64,000 bases of DNA from Pseudomonas sp. Bc-h (GTDB taxonomy: Bacteria > Pseudomonadota > Gammaproteobacteria > Pseudomonadales > Pseudomonadaceae), in NCBI RefSeq assembly GCF_002080045.1, contig NZ_MUIN01000013.1, forward strand, positions 162,684 through 226,683. The letters are read 5' to 3'. The notes beneath the pieces are model-generated. The model was not told the DNA's origin. It saw nothing but the letters and a program-made list of their open reading frames with translations, and made no database searches. The first letter of the stretch is position 1. Each line of letters opens with the position of its first letter. Of this stretch, positions 25,457-34,895 are shown piece after piece. The position numbers and the translations under genes are program-made.

Positions 25457-26196
25457 ACAGCTCACCTGTGTTTGTCGGGTGCGCCGGTTGGAAACTCGGG
25501 CGCGAGTACTGGCCGCAATTCGAAGCTCAGGGCACTCATCTTGAGCGTTACGCCGGCAGGCTCAACGCCGTTGAGATCAACAGCTCGTTCTACCGTTCTC
25601 ATCTTCCGGGCACCTACAGGAAATGGGCGTCATCGGTGGGCCCGGACTTCCGTTTCTCGGTGAAGATCCCCAAGTCGATCACTCATGAACATCGATTGAA
25701 AAACTGTGTCGGGCTGCTCGACATCTTTCTCTCGGAGTGCTGCGAGCTGGGTGATCGGCTTGGCTGTCTGCTGGTTCAGCTCCCGCCCTCGCTGGCATTT
25801 GATGCAAAGGTCGCGGGCCAGTTCTTTGAAACGCTCAGGGCTCGCTACTCAGGCTATGTGGTCATCGAACCGCGTCATCAGTCTTGGGTCGAGGCTCAGC
25901 CGTTATTGGTCGAGCATCACATTGCCCAGGCAGTCGTGGACCCGAGCCGCCTTGGAAACGACGCCACACCCGGTGGCTGGCAGGGCCTGCGATACTGGCG
26001 CTTGCATGGATGGCCGCGGATTTATTACAGCGCCTATTCGCACGAATGGCTGGAAGACAAAGCGCGAGAAATCCAGAGAGGCATGGGTGACGGTTCGCCG
26101 GTCTGGTGCATTTTCGATAACACCGCGCAAGACGCCGCATTGGGCAATGCGTTGTCCATGAGCCGGCTGCTGCATTGCGCGCCGACCGCTGTTTAG
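25453..26196 (+). CDS. DUF72 family protein
   Basis: A 247-residue TIM-barrel-like DUF72 (YecE) protein. Family blocks are clear: VGCAGWKLGREYW, NAVEINSSFYR, FRFSVKIPKSITHEH, LLVQLPPSL, VVIEPRHQSW, and the terminal WCIFDNTAQDAAL. The start is a TTG overlapping the stop of the HhH gene (TTGA). The biochemical role of DUF72 is not firmly known; links to DNA repair and metal chemistry have been proposed. Coupling with the HhH gene supports a DNA-related or stress role. Confidence 0.88.
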   Translation: MNSSPVFVGCAGWKLGREYWPQFEAQGTHLERYAGRLNAVEINSSFYRSHLPGTYRKWASSVGPDFRFSVKIPKSITHEHRLKNCVGLLDIFLSECCELGDRLGCLLVQLPPSLAFDAKVAGQFFETLRARYSGYVVIEPRHQSWVEAQPLLVEHHIAQAVVDPSRLGNDATPGGWQGLRYWRLHGWPRIYYSAYSHEWLEDKAREIQRGMGDGSPVWCIFDNTAQDAALGNALSMSRLLHCAPTAV

Positions 26197-26213
26197 CAGG
26201 ATCTCCCGACAGC

Positions 26214-26247
26214 GTGGGGGCTCAGGCGTCAGCCCCCACCGGTTTTT
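26214..26247. terminator. Strong terminator between DUF72 and DUF3618 genes
   Basis: A 9-bp stem GTGGGGGCT (26214-26222) / AGCCCCCAC (26231-26239) is followed by CGGTTTTT. It lies between convergent genes and can serve the plus-strand transcript best. Confidence 0.85.
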
Positions 26248-26259
26248 CGCAAGACGAGT

Positions 26260-27117
26260 TCAAACATCCATATTGCTGCTCGAGACGGTTGTCGATGGCT
26301 TCGAATTTTTGAAGTCATCCACGACATCTTTGCCGATGTCCGAGACCGCTTCCCACGTTTGATCCATCGTGGTTTTCGCTTTGTTCGCCAACTTGTCGCG
26401 GGTCTGGCCAAACAGCTTGTCTTCCTGACGGGTCGTGGGGAGGGCAGCACCAATGGCCGCGCCGAATGCGATGCCAATGGCCGCCAACGCCAACGGTTGT
26501 TCCTTGAGCATGTACTCGACAGTCCCCTGCAGATTGCGCCCTTGGCGCAGCAACGCATCCTGCGCACGATCGGAGGTCGCCTTCAGGGTGTCTCCAGCGT
26601 CCGATGTGCCAGCGGTAGCGCGCTGTTTGGCGTCACCCATCTTTTCGCTGGCACTGTCTGCCAGATGGCTGGCCTTTTCTCCCAGATCATGTGCCGATTG
26701 GCGCAGATGATCCTTGGCACCGGTCAGGGAATCGCTGACCGTTTCGGCGGCACCGCTCAGCTTCTCGCCCAGTTGACTGAACATCGAAGGCCCGGCGCTG
26801 TGCGGCCGCTGATTCTGGCCCAGCATCAGCCAGGTAACGCCAACGGTGGCGAGAATGACCGGCACCGGGTTGTTCTTGATCGACGTCCCCAGATTGTCGA
26901 AAAACTCACCGCCATTGTTCCGGGTAAACGCCAATGCCTGGTCAAAGAGTTGTCCCGGCGATAGCTTGTTTTCCAGCGCATCGACGATGTTCTCGATGTT
27001 CGCCCGACGTGCATCGATATCCCGCTCCAGCGTATCCGGGCTCCTTGGAATGTCGACGTCAGGAATGGCGTCGGTTTCGAACTGCTCTTTGGTTGCAAAA
27101 CTGCTTTCAGTGCTCAT
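26260..27117 (-). CDS. DUF3618 membrane-associated stress protein
   Basis: A 285-residue protein with the DUF3618 segment near the start (SPDTLERDIDARRANIENIVDALENK read in parts, residues 26-52), one hydrophobic stretch near 85-100, a long polar helical region of Ala/Asp/Ser-rich repeats (about 125-205) like LEA or ElaB/YqjD proteins, and a second hydrophobic segment near 220-235. It is the last gene of a three-gene operon, overlapping the holin-X gene by 4 bases. Such operons respond to nutrient deprivation and osmotic stress in Rhizobium and Pseudomonas; the exact role is unknown. Confidence 0.82.
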   Translation of the reverse strand: MSTESSFATKEQFETDAIPDVDIPRSPDTLERDIDARRANIENIVDALENKLSPGQLFDQALAFTRNNGGEFFDNLGTSIKNNPVPVILATVGVTWLMLGQNQRPHSAGPSMFSQLGEKLSGAAETVSDSLTGAKDHLRQSAHDLGEKASHLADSASEKMGDAKQRATAGTSDAGDTLKATSDRAQDALLRQGRNLQGTVEYMLKEQPLALAAIGIAFGAAIGAALPTTRQEDKLFGQTRDKLANKAKTTMDQTWEAVSDIGKDVVDDFKNSKPSTTVSSSNMDV

Positions 27118-27533
27118 GAGACTTTCCTCTGAATGGCGTCTTTATCCTTGTGCAGGGAATGCATCGTGCGTTCAGGCGCAAGCTGGGACGGTTCAAGTTG
27201 TTTCTTGCCGGATAGCACCATTACGAAGCCGACAATCATCGCAACCGCTCCGACAATCAGCGCGGCCAGCCAAAGGGATACGTACAGTGCAAGTCCATAC
27301 ACGGCGGCCATCAGCACAATTACCAGCCCGGCGAGCATGAACACCACGCCGCCTGCAACCGCGGCCGTGGCGGCTTTGGCGGTCTCGATGGACGTGCGGA
27401 TTTCAGCCTTCGCCAGCGCCAGTTCTTCGCCGATCAGGGCCGGTACTTCGTGGGCAAGTTGACGTACGAGCCCGAGCACAGAAGGGTCGCTCTCGGGGCT
27501 GCTACGGGGCGGAATGTCTGGGTTGATAGCCAT
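27114..27533 (-). CDS. Putative holin-X/YqjE family membrane protein
   Basis: A 139-residue protein with two central membrane helices (about 55-80 and 86-108) after an amphipathic region, matching the holin superfamily III / YqjE (Phage_holin_3_6) family. Despite the name this family is chromosomal and stress-linked, not lytic. ATG 27533 overlaps the previous stop (TGATG). It is the middle gene of the NdiA-type operon. Confidence 0.82.
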   Translation of the reverse strand: MAINPDIPPRSSPESDPSVLGLVRQLAHEVPALIGEELALAKAEIRTSIETAKAATAAVAGGVVFMLAGLVIVLMAAVYGLALYVSLWLAALIVGAVAMIVGFVMVLSGKKQLEPSQLAPERTMHSLHKDKDAIQRKVS

Positions 27534-28273
27534 CACAGCTCTCCTTTGATGACGGGCTTGTCGGTTGAACCCGAGTCGGGCGTGACGGGGGATGAAGCGT
27601 CAGGTTTCGGCTCGACGAAGCTGCCCATCTCGGCACCGGATTGCTGGATTCCTGACTCGCCATTGCTGTCGGCAGGTGGTGGCGCAGAAGTACTCCAGCC
27701 CGGAGGAACGGACTGGCTGCGCACCACATCGTCCTCGTGCGGAGGACGAACGGCCAGCTCCTCGTCGGCGGCAATCCTGGGGTCGAACTCGTCGGTCTCG
27801 GAGCCGGCTTTGCCCCCAGCGGGATCGCGGGAGGAGGGCTGGGCGAGATCCGGAGCGCTGGCACGCATGAAACGCGACAGGCCGAACCCCAGGGCAATGC
27901 TGCCCGTCAGAAACAACGCCGGGTTGTCTCTGGCAAGACGTCCCACTTGTTGCAGCAGTTCATCGGCGCTTTTGCCACGCAGACTTCCGGCAAAGCTGCC
28001 CAGACCGTCTGCCACATCGGTGATGTAGTGAGAAAGCCCAAGGGTGTCGTTGTCTTGCAGCTGTTCGGCAGCCGACGTTGCACTCCGGGCCAGGTTCTGG
28101 ATCTCGTCGGCCGCACGTTCGCGATACTCATCCAGATGGTCCGAGCCTTGTTCCCGGGCAGTGTCGAACAGGGCCTTGGCATCATCCTGCAAGTTGTGAA
28201 GGGCGTCATTGGGGGGCACGGAACGCTGCTGTGCGTCAGCGCCTGCCTCGTTCATGGTGGGCATCTTGGTCAC
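27533..28273 (-). CDS. NdiA-like nutrient-deprivation-induced protein
   Basis: A 246-residue protein, first of the operon. Helical N-terminal half (about 25-110) with a short hydrophobic segment FLTGSIALGFGLSRFM (near 120-135), then a Pro/Ser/Glu-rich disordered tail. The order NdiA-like, holin-X, DUF3618 is the same as in stress operons of other Proteobacteria. A candidate AlgU-type promoter lies at 28364-28391. Molecular function unknown; membrane organisation is a guess. Confidence 0.75.
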   Translation of the reverse strand: MTKMPTMNEAGADAQQRSVPPNDALHNLQDDAKALFDTAREQGSDHLDEYRERAADEIQNLARSATSAAEQLQDNDTLGLSHYITDVADGLGSFAGSLRGKSADELLQQVGRLARDNPALFLTGSIALGFGLSRFMRASAPDLAQPSSRDPAGGKAGSETDEFDPRIAADEELAVRPPHEDDVVRSQSVPPGWSTSAPPPADSNGESGIQQSGAEMGSFVEPKPDASSPVTPDSGSTDKPVIKGEL

Positions 28274-28363
28274 CTTCCTTTAATTGAAAAGAGATGAACA
28301 CCGCGACTATCGATTCAAGGCAGTACGCATCTCGCACGGCAGGAAATCTGCACGCTGTAGAAG

Positions 28364-28391
28364 GTTGAGGGATCAGGGGAATCGGTAGTTC
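28364..28391 (-). promoter_or_regulatory. Candidate AlgU-type promoter for the NdiA operon
   Basis: On the minus strand GAACTA (28386-28391), 17 bases, TCAAC (28364-28368), 91 bases upstream of the first gene. Confidence 0.42.
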
Positions 28392-28498
28392 TGAGGGAGA
28401 GACAGACGGCAACCCTGAATTCAAAAGACATGAAAACCAAGGTCGGTTGAGTGGACATTTCAAGGGCCCACATTCGCCTGAGTGGCGAGACATGAAGC

Positions 28499-28531
28499 GG
28501 CGTCCACTCCTGGGATTCGTGAGTGGACGCC
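28499..28531 (-). terminator. Perfect hairpin downstream of the PLDc_N gene
   Basis: Arms GGCGTCCACTC (28499-28509) and GAGTGGACGCC (28521-28531) pair perfectly over 11 bp with an 11-base loop. There is no T-run, so it may be a transcript-stabilising hairpin or a rho-assisted terminator. A further GAGTGGAC copy lies at 28449. Confidence 0.45.
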
Positions 28532-28554
28532 CTGTTACTGATCCGGATTTGTCA

Positions 28555-28776
28555 CTAGCCCTTGCTGTGCTCGTTAGAGGTAGGGGGTTCTGCAACGCCG
28601 CGGGGCCCGGCGATGCCCCAGATGACCAGACCTATGACCGGGAGCACCAGAATCAACACCGCCCAGCCGACCTTCGTGCCGGACGATTTGGTTGTATGCC
28701 AGACGTTCGCGATGACCCAGAAGTCGACCAACAGCACGATCACGGCCAGCGCCGCCCAGAAAAATGACACTTCCAT
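28555..28776 (-). CDS. PLDc_N domain small membrane protein
   Basis: A 73-residue protein with two membrane helices (about 5-25 and 38-58) and the phospholipase D N-terminal-like pattern (WVIANVWHTTKSSGTK, then the P-V-I-G-L-V-I-W segment). ATG 28776 has GGAGGTG upstream. It follows the alcohol dehydrogenase gene by 19 bases and is probably in its operon. Role unknown. Confidence 0.8.
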   Translation of the reverse strand: MEVSFFWAALAVIVLLVDFWVIANVWHTTKSSGTKVGWAVLILVLPVIGLVIWGIAGPRGVAEPPTSNEHSKG

Positions 28777-28795
28777 CACACACCTCCATTGCCCG

Positions 28796-30019
28796 CTACA
28801 GGGCAGGCACAGCTGCGGTTACGTCGATTTCGGGTGCTGCGATATCGGTTCCACCCGGTGTCAGGATGACCTTGCGGCAGTCTTCCTGTTTCTTGTCGAA
28901 GATCTTGTAGCCCTCGGCTGCCTGCTCCAACGACATCCGGTGAGTGATGATGGCTTCGGGCTCCAGACGGCCCATCTCGATATGCTCGAGCAGTTCCGGC
29001 AGAAAGCGCTGAACGTGGGTCTGGCCCATTTTGAATGTCAGCCCCTTATCGAACGCATCGCCGAAGAGGAAGCCGTGGATGAAGCCCGAATACACACCGG
29101 GCACGCTGACAACCCCACCGCGCCTTACCGCAGCGATGCATTGGCGCAGCGCCTTGCCGCTGCTGCCCTCGAGCTTGAGCGTGGCCAGAACGGTCTCGGT
29201 GGTGCTGCCCTTGGCTTCAAAGCCGACCGCATCGACCACCCCATCCACCCCTCGCATGCCGGGTGTCTGATGAATGATGGTGTCTGCAGGGTCGTCGTCT
29301 TCATCGAAGTTGATCGGGATCACACCATACGTTCTCTGGGCATACGCGAGGCGGTAGGGATGGTGGTCGACCATGAAGATACGGTCGGCGCCGAGCATTC
29401 GCGCCACGGCTGCGCTGAGCAGACCCACCGGCCCGGCGCCATAGATGGCGATGCTTGAACCTTGCCCGATCCCGGTGTTGGTTACCGCCTGAAAGGCTGT
29501 CGGCAGGATATCGGAGAGAAACAGCACCTTCTCATCGGCAAGCGTGCCCGGCACCTTGAACGGTCCGGTATTGGCCTTGGGCACTCGCACGTATTCGGCC
29601 TGCCCGCCCGGGATACCGCCATACATATGGCTAAAGCCAAACAGCGCTGCGCCCGGGGGGATGGCCTTCTTGTTGATGATGGCTCCGCGTCCGGTATTGG
29701 TGGTCTCACAAGCGGCAAACAGGTCTTGCTGGCAGAAAAAACAGTCACCGCAGGCGATCACGAACGGGATGACCACTCGATCACCGGGCTGGACGGCCGT
29801 CACCGCCGAGCCGGTTTCCTCGACGATGCCCATGAACTCATGGCCAAAGATGTCGCCGTGTTCGACGGTGGGGATTTTGCCCCGGTAGAGGTGCAGATCC
29901 GAGCCGCATATCGCGGTCGCGGTGACCCGCAGGATAATGTCGTCTGCTGCCTCGATGGACGGGTCAGGAACGGTGTCTACTTTGACGTCATGGGCGCCGT
30001 GGTAAGTGAGTGCTCTCAT
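28796..30019 (-). CDS. Zinc-dependent alcohol/formaldehyde dehydrogenase (class III-like)
   Basis: A 407-residue medium-chain dehydrogenase. Catalytic zinc ligands are visible as CGSDLH (about 38) and GHEF (about 60); structural zinc ligands in CGDCFFCQQDLFAAC; the Rossmann glycines in IYGAGPVGLLSA. The length and HQTPGMRGVDGVVDAVGFEA insert resemble glutathione-independent formaldehyde dehydrogenase-type proteins. It probably oxidises formaldehyde or small alcohols with NAD. One of three such genes in the window (also 52142 and 53844). A candidate AlgU-type promoter is 35 bases upstream. Confidence 0.88.
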   Translation of the reverse strand: MRALTYHGAHDVKVDTVPDPSIEAADDIILRVTATAICGSDLHLYRGKIPTVEHGDIFGHEFMGIVEETGSAVTAVQPGDRVVIPFVIACGDCFFCQQDLFAACETTNTGRGAIINKKAIPPGAALFGFSHMYGGIPGGQAEYVRVPKANTGPFKVPGTLADEKVLFLSDILPTAFQAVTNTGIGQGSSIAIYGAGPVGLLSAAVARMLGADRIFMVDHHPYRLAYAQRTYGVIPINFDEDDDPADTIIHQTPGMRGVDGVVDAVGFEAKGSTTETVLATLKLEGSSGKALRQCIAAVRRGGVVSVPGVYSGFIHGFLFGDAFDKGLTFKMGQTHVQRFLPELLEHIEMGRLEPEAIITHRMSLEQAAEGYKIFDKKQEDCRKVILTPGGTDIAAPEIDVTAAVPAL

Positions 30020-30053
30020 CTCGAACTCCGCAATTTGATGGGGCTTGTAAAAA

Positions 30054-30081
30054 GCGGAGCGACGAAATACCGAATTAGTTC
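30054..30081 (-). promoter_or_regulatory. Candidate AlgU-type promoter for the dehydrogenase/PLDc_N operon
   Basis: On the minus strand GAACTA (30076-30081), 17 bases, TCCGC (30054-30058), 35 bases before the start. Confidence 0.4.
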
Positions 30082-30168
30082 ATGGATTTTGAGTGCCTCG
30101 CAGATCAGCGGCTGGTCTCAGATAAGTAAAGGGTGAATCCACGTATTCTCTTGGCGTGCTTTCCAGGG

Positions 30169-30393
30169 TCAACCTTTCGTTTTTGAGGGGTCTGCGCTGC
30201 GAGGATAGGTACGCTCTTCCTGAATCGTTCCATCTTCCTTATGCACTTTGAGTGATGCCGTTTTGTCTGAAAGAAATTCGCTCGCCAATGTCATGATTTC
30301 AGCTTTCGTGGACGCCGTTTTCGACGCTCGCTGCGCGCCTTGCTTTGTCAGCGACCAGCCAGCGTCAGATTTGGTGATGTGATAATTGTCCAT
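30169..30393 (-). CDS. DUF2188 family small protein
   Basis: A 74-residue protein of DUF2188 type: YHITKSDAGWSLTKQGAQRASK, then a conserved C-terminal SLKVHKEDGTIQEERTYP. ATG 30393 is used; an in-frame TTG two codons upstream sits nearer to GAGGAA and cannot be excluded. Soluble, function unknown. A good AlgU-type promoter match lies upstream at 30490-30516. Confidence 0.8.
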   Translation of the reverse strand: MDNYHITKSDAGWSLTKQGAQRASKTASTKAEIMTLASEFLSDKTASLKVHKEDGTIQEERTYPRSADPSKTKG

Positions 30394-30757
30394 CTTCAAT
30401 ATTCCTCTTCAATTAACCTTGCCAACTCAGGGAGCATTTATCGGCAGCATTGAGCGCTACTCAGATTTTGGGATGCTCCGACTGTAAAATTGGAGGAATT
30501 TCAGGCCTTAGAGTTCAAGGCACCTGCTCTCACTCGCACATTGCCCCTCGGCACGACGTGCAGGTATCTGCCAAATCATCTTTGCGTGCGCAGGAGGTAA
30601 AGCGCTTCGGCGCCGTCCCATGCGCTATCATTGTTTTTATCTCCTTTCGATGTGTTCGCTCGTTGCAGATTCTTGGTTCGCCATGGACTACCTGAGCTGA
30701 CAGGCTAGCTCTAGAGGTGACTTCCAGCACAGGCGCAACCACGATAGGACTTACGTG
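30394..30757. other. 364-base divergent intergenic region
   Basis: This lies between the DUF2188 gene (minus) and the large CheB/CheR hybrid (plus). It holds the DUF2188 promoter candidate, but I see no clear promoter, repeat or small gene for the hybrid. Confidence 0.4.
30490..30516 (-). promoter_or_regulatory. Candidate AlgU-type promoter for DUF2188 gene
   Basis: On the minus strand GAACTC (30511-30516), 16 bases, TCCAA (30490-30494), 97 bases upstream of the start. Confidence 0.45.
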
Positions 30758-33700
30758 ATGAACACCCCATCAGATTCGGGCGCAGATCGTCCTCAGCGAC
30801 AGGACATCCAACCCAGCCGCCTGAGTTTTCCGGTAGTAGGCATCGGCGCTTCGGCAGGTGGCCTGCAAGCCGTTCAGCAATTCTTCGAGCACATGCCCGC
30901 TGACAATGGAATGGCGTTCGTAGTGGTGCTCCACCTGTCGCCCGATCACCAGAGCAGCGCTGGAAAGGTTATCGCTGCACGAACCAAAATGCCGGTCATA
31001 CAACTGACATCCGCCACGCCAATCGCACGTAACCATGTGTACGTAATTTCCCCGGCGCAGCGGCTTGCGATGAATGACGGCTACTTGCGGGGGATGCCGC
31101 CAAAGCCCAGAAATGGTGGCCATGTGACCATCGATTTGTTCTTTCGCGACCTTGCTGACGCTCACAAAGAACGCGCGTTCTGCGTCGTGTTATCGGGTAG
31201 CGGGTCAGACGGTGCGGTGGGCTTGTCGCGCATCAAGGAGCAGGGCGGGGTAACGCTGGCTCAGCACCCTGAAGATGCCGAGTACGACGGCATGCCCAAG
31301 GCTGCTATCGATACCGGAAAGGTCGATTTCGTTTTGCCCGTTGTGGATGTGCCGCAGAAGATATTGGAGTTATGGCAAAACGCCCAACGCATCCAGTTGC
31401 CGGACGCCGCCGATATACAGTCTCCTTCTGCGCCTGATCTCGATGAGCGGGCAACTGAACACGCCGAGCAGGCATTGTTCGATATTCTCGCCAAACTACG
31501 CGCGAGCACCGGCCATGATTTCAGGCACTACAAGCGCGCTACGGTTTTGCGTCGTATCGAGCGGCGCATGCAGGTGACGACGCAACCTGATCTACCGGCA
31601 TATTTCCGATACCTGTGCGAACACGTCGACGAAACAAAGGCCTTGCTTGATGACATGCTCATTGGCGTCACCAATTTTTTTCGCGACCGCGAGCCCTTTG
31701 AGTCGCTGGAACGCGAGGTGGTGCCACGCCTTTTTGATCTTTACCAAAAATCCGACATTGGCCAAGAGATCCGCGTCTGGTCGGCAGGTACATCCACAGG
31801 TGAAGAGGCTTACTCGCTCGCGATTCTGCTAACTGACTATAAGACCGAAACGTCTTCAGATTTGAAGATCCAGGTCTTTGCCAGCGACATTGATGAGCGG
31901 GCCATCACCTCCGGTCGTGCTGGGCTCTATTCAGAAGCGATTGTCACCGATGTATCGCCTGCGCGATTGCGCCAGTATTTCGTCAAAGAGGACAGCAACT
32001 ATCGTGTGCGCAAGGACATCCGCGAACGGGTTCTTTTCGCCAAGCATAGCCTGCTGGCTGATCCGCCTTTTTCGCAGATCGATTTAATTGTCTGCCGCAA
32101 CCTGCTTATTTATCTGGACCGCGATGTCCAGCGCGAAATATTGCAAATGTTTCATTTTGCGCTTCGAGCAGGTGGCTATCTGTTTCTTGGTACATCGGAA
32201 TCGGCCGATGCGTGCCCTGAGTTGTTTACAACCGTGGACAAGAGAAACCGGATCTTCCGCGCTCGTAGCGGCCCCAATGCCCACCGGCTGCCCGCGATGC
32301 CCAAGGGGGGGTATGCGCGAACGGTTTCGTTGTCCCAGCCTGGAGACTCCCGAGCGGTCAAGAAGCCTTCGACGGTCGAAATCTATCAACGAGCAGCGGA
32401 GCGGTTTTCACCGCCAAGTATTGTTGTAAACAGTGAAGCCGATATTCTCTATGTCAGCCGAGGCGCTGGTCGGTACCTGCAGCACATGACCGGAGAGATC
32501 AGCAATAACCTTTTGTCCTTGGTAGCCGGTGATCTACGTCTGGAACTGCGGACTACCATCTTCCAGGCTCAGCAATCCGGAGAATCCGTCCGGGCACGGC
32601 CGCTCAACCACGAACGTGACGGACAGCATTATCAAGTGCAGATCGAGGTGCACCCGTTTACGGATACTGAGACGGAGTTGAACTGCCTGTACATTGTGTT
32701 CGGCGAGCAGGAGATCGATGCGCAGAATGTCAGTTCAGACTCATCCGTGCAGTCGGAAAATCAAATGCTCTCCAACCTGGATCGCGAGTTGCAGCGCACC
32801 AAGATGCAACTTCAAGACGTGATTGAGCAGGGAGAGGTTTCCAGCGAGGAGCTTAAAGCTTCCAACGAAGAGATGCAGGCTATTAATGAGGAACTGCGTT
32901 CGGCGTCCGAAGAGCTGGAAACCAGCAAGGAAGAGCTGCAGTCGATCAACGAAGAACTCCTCACCGTAAACCACGAGTTGAAGATCAAGGTCGAGGAAAC
33001 AGACCAGGTCAATGATTACCTGAGCAACCTGATCAGTTCCACCGACATCGCCACTGTCTTCGTGGATCGCGAGCTGAAGATCAAATGGTTTACACCGCGT
33101 GCCACCGATATCTTCAGCATGCTCGCGGTCGACGCCGGTCGCCCGTTGATGGACATCACTCATCGCCTGGAATACGACGACTTGATCGCCGACGCGATGT
33201 CCGTGTTCGAGTCGCTCAAAGGCATTGAACGTGAGATCGCAAGCTCCGACGGTCGTTGGTACATCGTACGCGTTCTGCCCTATCGATCTAACGTGGATCA
33301 GATTGGCGGTATCGTGCTGACCTTTGTTGATATCACTTCGCGACGTGAGGCTGAAGAGGAGCTTCGCTTAAGCGAAGAGCGGATGCGTCTTGTAACTGAA
33401 AGCACCCATGACTACGCGATTATCGTCATCAACGAAGAGGGGCTCATCACCGATTGGAACAAAGGTGCGCAGCATACCTTTGGCTACAGCCAGGAGGAGG
33501 CGGAGGGCCGGCATTTCCGTTTTATCTTCTCATCCGAGGATCAACGCGCCGGCATTCCGGAGATGGAGTTGGCAACAGCCCGCACAACGGGTCGCAGCGA
33601 TGATGAACGCTGGCATGTGCGCAAGGATGGCAGTCGGTTCTACTGCAGTGGCGAAGTCACGGCCTTGGCCAGCAAGGGCTTTCAGGGTTTCGTGAAAATT

Positions 33701-34888
33701 GCACGCGACCTGACCGACCATATCAAGCTGCACGAAGAGCAGCAGCAGAGTATCGCGGCTTCTCTAAGCTCCATTCAGCAGAAGGATCAGTTCTTTGCAG
33801 TTATGTCGCATGAGTTGAAGCACCCGTTGAATCTCATTCAGCTCAACGCTCAAGTGGCGCGCCGCCTTCCCGTGGCGCGAAAAGATCCGACGTTACAGAA
33901 GGCCATCGGTACGATCACGGATGCCGTTGCCAGCCAAGCGCGAATCATCGACGACCTTATGGATGTGGCGCGTGTTCGCAATGGCAAGCTTGAGCTGCAA
34001 TGCAGAACGCTGGATCTGGTAGCGGTGCTCAATGAAATTCAGCAGGTCGCACTCAAAGCTGAGCCAGGTTGCAAGATCCATTTCAGCACACCACCGCAGA
34101 GCCTGTTCATTCATGCAGATCCCACCAGGATCGAACAAATCATCTGGAATTTGCTCAGTAATGCGATCAAGTTCACGCCCGCTGATGGTTCTGTGGAAGT
34201 CACGACGACGAAGCAGAATCAGTCGGTACGAATCGAAGTAATCGATACGGGGCCAGGGATCGAAAAGGATCAGCTAAAACGTATTTTCGAGATGTTTGGC
34301 CAAGCGGATCACCGTCCTTCAGGTCAGCGCCGAGGCGGATTGGGGATCGGCCTGGCACTGGTCGAGCAATTGGTCGTAAGCCATGGCGGCCGAATCCAGG
34401 CGCACTCTGAAGGTAAAGGCAAGGGTTCACGTTTCACGGTGGAACTGCCACTAGCCGACGCTCCAGATCAACCTGCCAGCAACGATCCTGACAACGATGA
34501 AGGTCAACTCGCTGGCGTCCGGATCCTGCTCGTGGATGATTCGCCCGAAGTACTGGAGGCGCTGCAGCTTTTGCTTGAGCTGGAGGACGCGCAAGTTCTG
34601 GCATTTGATCACCCTTCAAGAGCGCTCGAGGGTGCGCAGTCGCAAAGCTTTGATGTAATCATCTCAGACATCGGGCTGCCGGACATGGATGGTCACCAAT
34701 TGCTTGTCGCGCTTCGTAAACTTCCGAAATGCGCGGATGTTCCGGCAATTGCGTTGACAGGCTACGGCGCAGCGCAAGGGGCAGATTACCAAGGTGAGGG
34801 GCGTTTTGATGCAGCGCTTGGAAAACCCGTTGTGCTGGAAGATCTGACGAGTCTGATTAGCGGATTGGTCTCGGCGCATCGGGATTGA
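30758..34888 (+). CDS. CheB-CheR-PAS-histidine kinase-receiver hybrid
   Basis: A 1376-residue cytoplasmic multidomain signalling protein. In order: CheB methylesterase (about 20-200; serine in GASAGG, histidine in VLHLSPDH, aspartate in SGSGSDGAVG), CheR methyltransferase (about 220-480; WSAGTSTGEEAYSLA), a PAS-like segment (about 535-640), a long coiled coil (about 665-745), two PAS domains (about 755-865 and 875-985), HisKA (H-box MSHELKHPLN, near 1015), HATPase_c (about 1130-1235; DTGPGI, GGLGIGLALV) and a C-terminal receiver (about 1255-1370; LLVDDS, SDIGLPDMDG). No start other than ATG 30758 (or GTG one codon earlier) is needed. No chemoreceptor is nearby, so it probably controls a stress response rather than motility. 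Confidence 0.93.
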   Translation: MNTPSDSGADRPQRQDIQPSRLSFPVVGIGASAGGLQAVQQFFEHMPADNGMAFVVVLHLSPDHQSSAGKVIAARTKMPVIQLTSATPIARNHVYVISPAQRLAMNDGYLRGMPPKPRNGGHVTIDLFFRDLADAHKERAFCVVLSGSGSDGAVGLSRIKEQGGVTLAQHPEDAEYDGMPKAAIDTGKVDFVLPVVDVPQKILELWQNAQRIQLPDAADIQSPSAPDLDERATEHAEQALFDILAKLRASTGHDFRHYKRATVLRRIERRMQVTTQPDLPAYFRYLCEHVDETKALLDDMLIGVTNFFRDREPFESLEREVVPRLFDLYQKSDIGQEIRVWSAGTSTGEEAYSLAILLTDYKTETSSDLKIQVFASDIDERAITSGRAGLYSEAIVTDVSPARLRQYFVKEDSNYRVRKDIRERVLFAKHSLLADPPFSQIDLIVCRNLLIYLDRDVQREILQMFHFALRAGGYLFLGTSESADACPELFTTVDKRNRIFRARSGPNAHRLPAMPKGGYARTVSLSQPGDSRAVKKPSTVEIYQRAAERFSPPSIVVNSEADILYVSRGAGRYLQHMTGEISNNLLSLVAGDLRLELRTTIFQAQQSGESVRARPLNHERDGQHYQVQIEVHPFTDTETELNCLYIVFGEQEIDAQNVSSDSSVQSENQMLSNLDRELQRTKMQLQDVIEQGEVSSEELKASNEEMQAINEELRSASEELETSKEELQSINEELLTVNHELKIKVEETDQVNDYLSNLISSTDIATVFVDRELKIKWFTPRATDIFSMLAVDAGRPLMDITHRLEYDDLIADAMSVFESLKGIEREIASSDGRWYIVRVLPYRSNVDQIGGIVLTFVDITSRREAEEELRLSEERMRLVTESTHDYAIIVINEEGLITDWNKGAQHTFGYSQEEAEGRHFRFIFSSEDQRAGIPEMELATARTTGRSDDERWHVRKDGSRFYCSGEVTALASKGFQGFVKIARDLTDHIKLHEEQQQSIAASLSSIQQKDQFFAVMSHELKHPLNLIQLNAQVARRLPVARKDPTLQKAIGTITDAVASQARIIDDLMDVARVRNGKLELQCRTLDLVAVLNEIQQVALKAEPGCKIHFSTPPQSLFIHADPTRIEQIIWNLLSNAIKFTPADGSVEVTTTKQNQSVRIEVIDTGPGIEKDQLKRIFEMFGQADHRPSGQRRGGLGIGLALVEQLVVSHGGRIQAHSEGKGKGSRFTVELPLADAPDQPASNDPDNDEGQLAGVRILLVDDSPEVLEALQLLLELEDAQVLAFDHPSRALEGAQSQSFDVIISDIGLPDMDGHQLLVALRKLPKCADVPAIALTGYGAAQGADYQGEGRFDAALGKPVVLEDLTSLISGLVSAHRD

Positions 34889-34895
34889 ATCAAGG

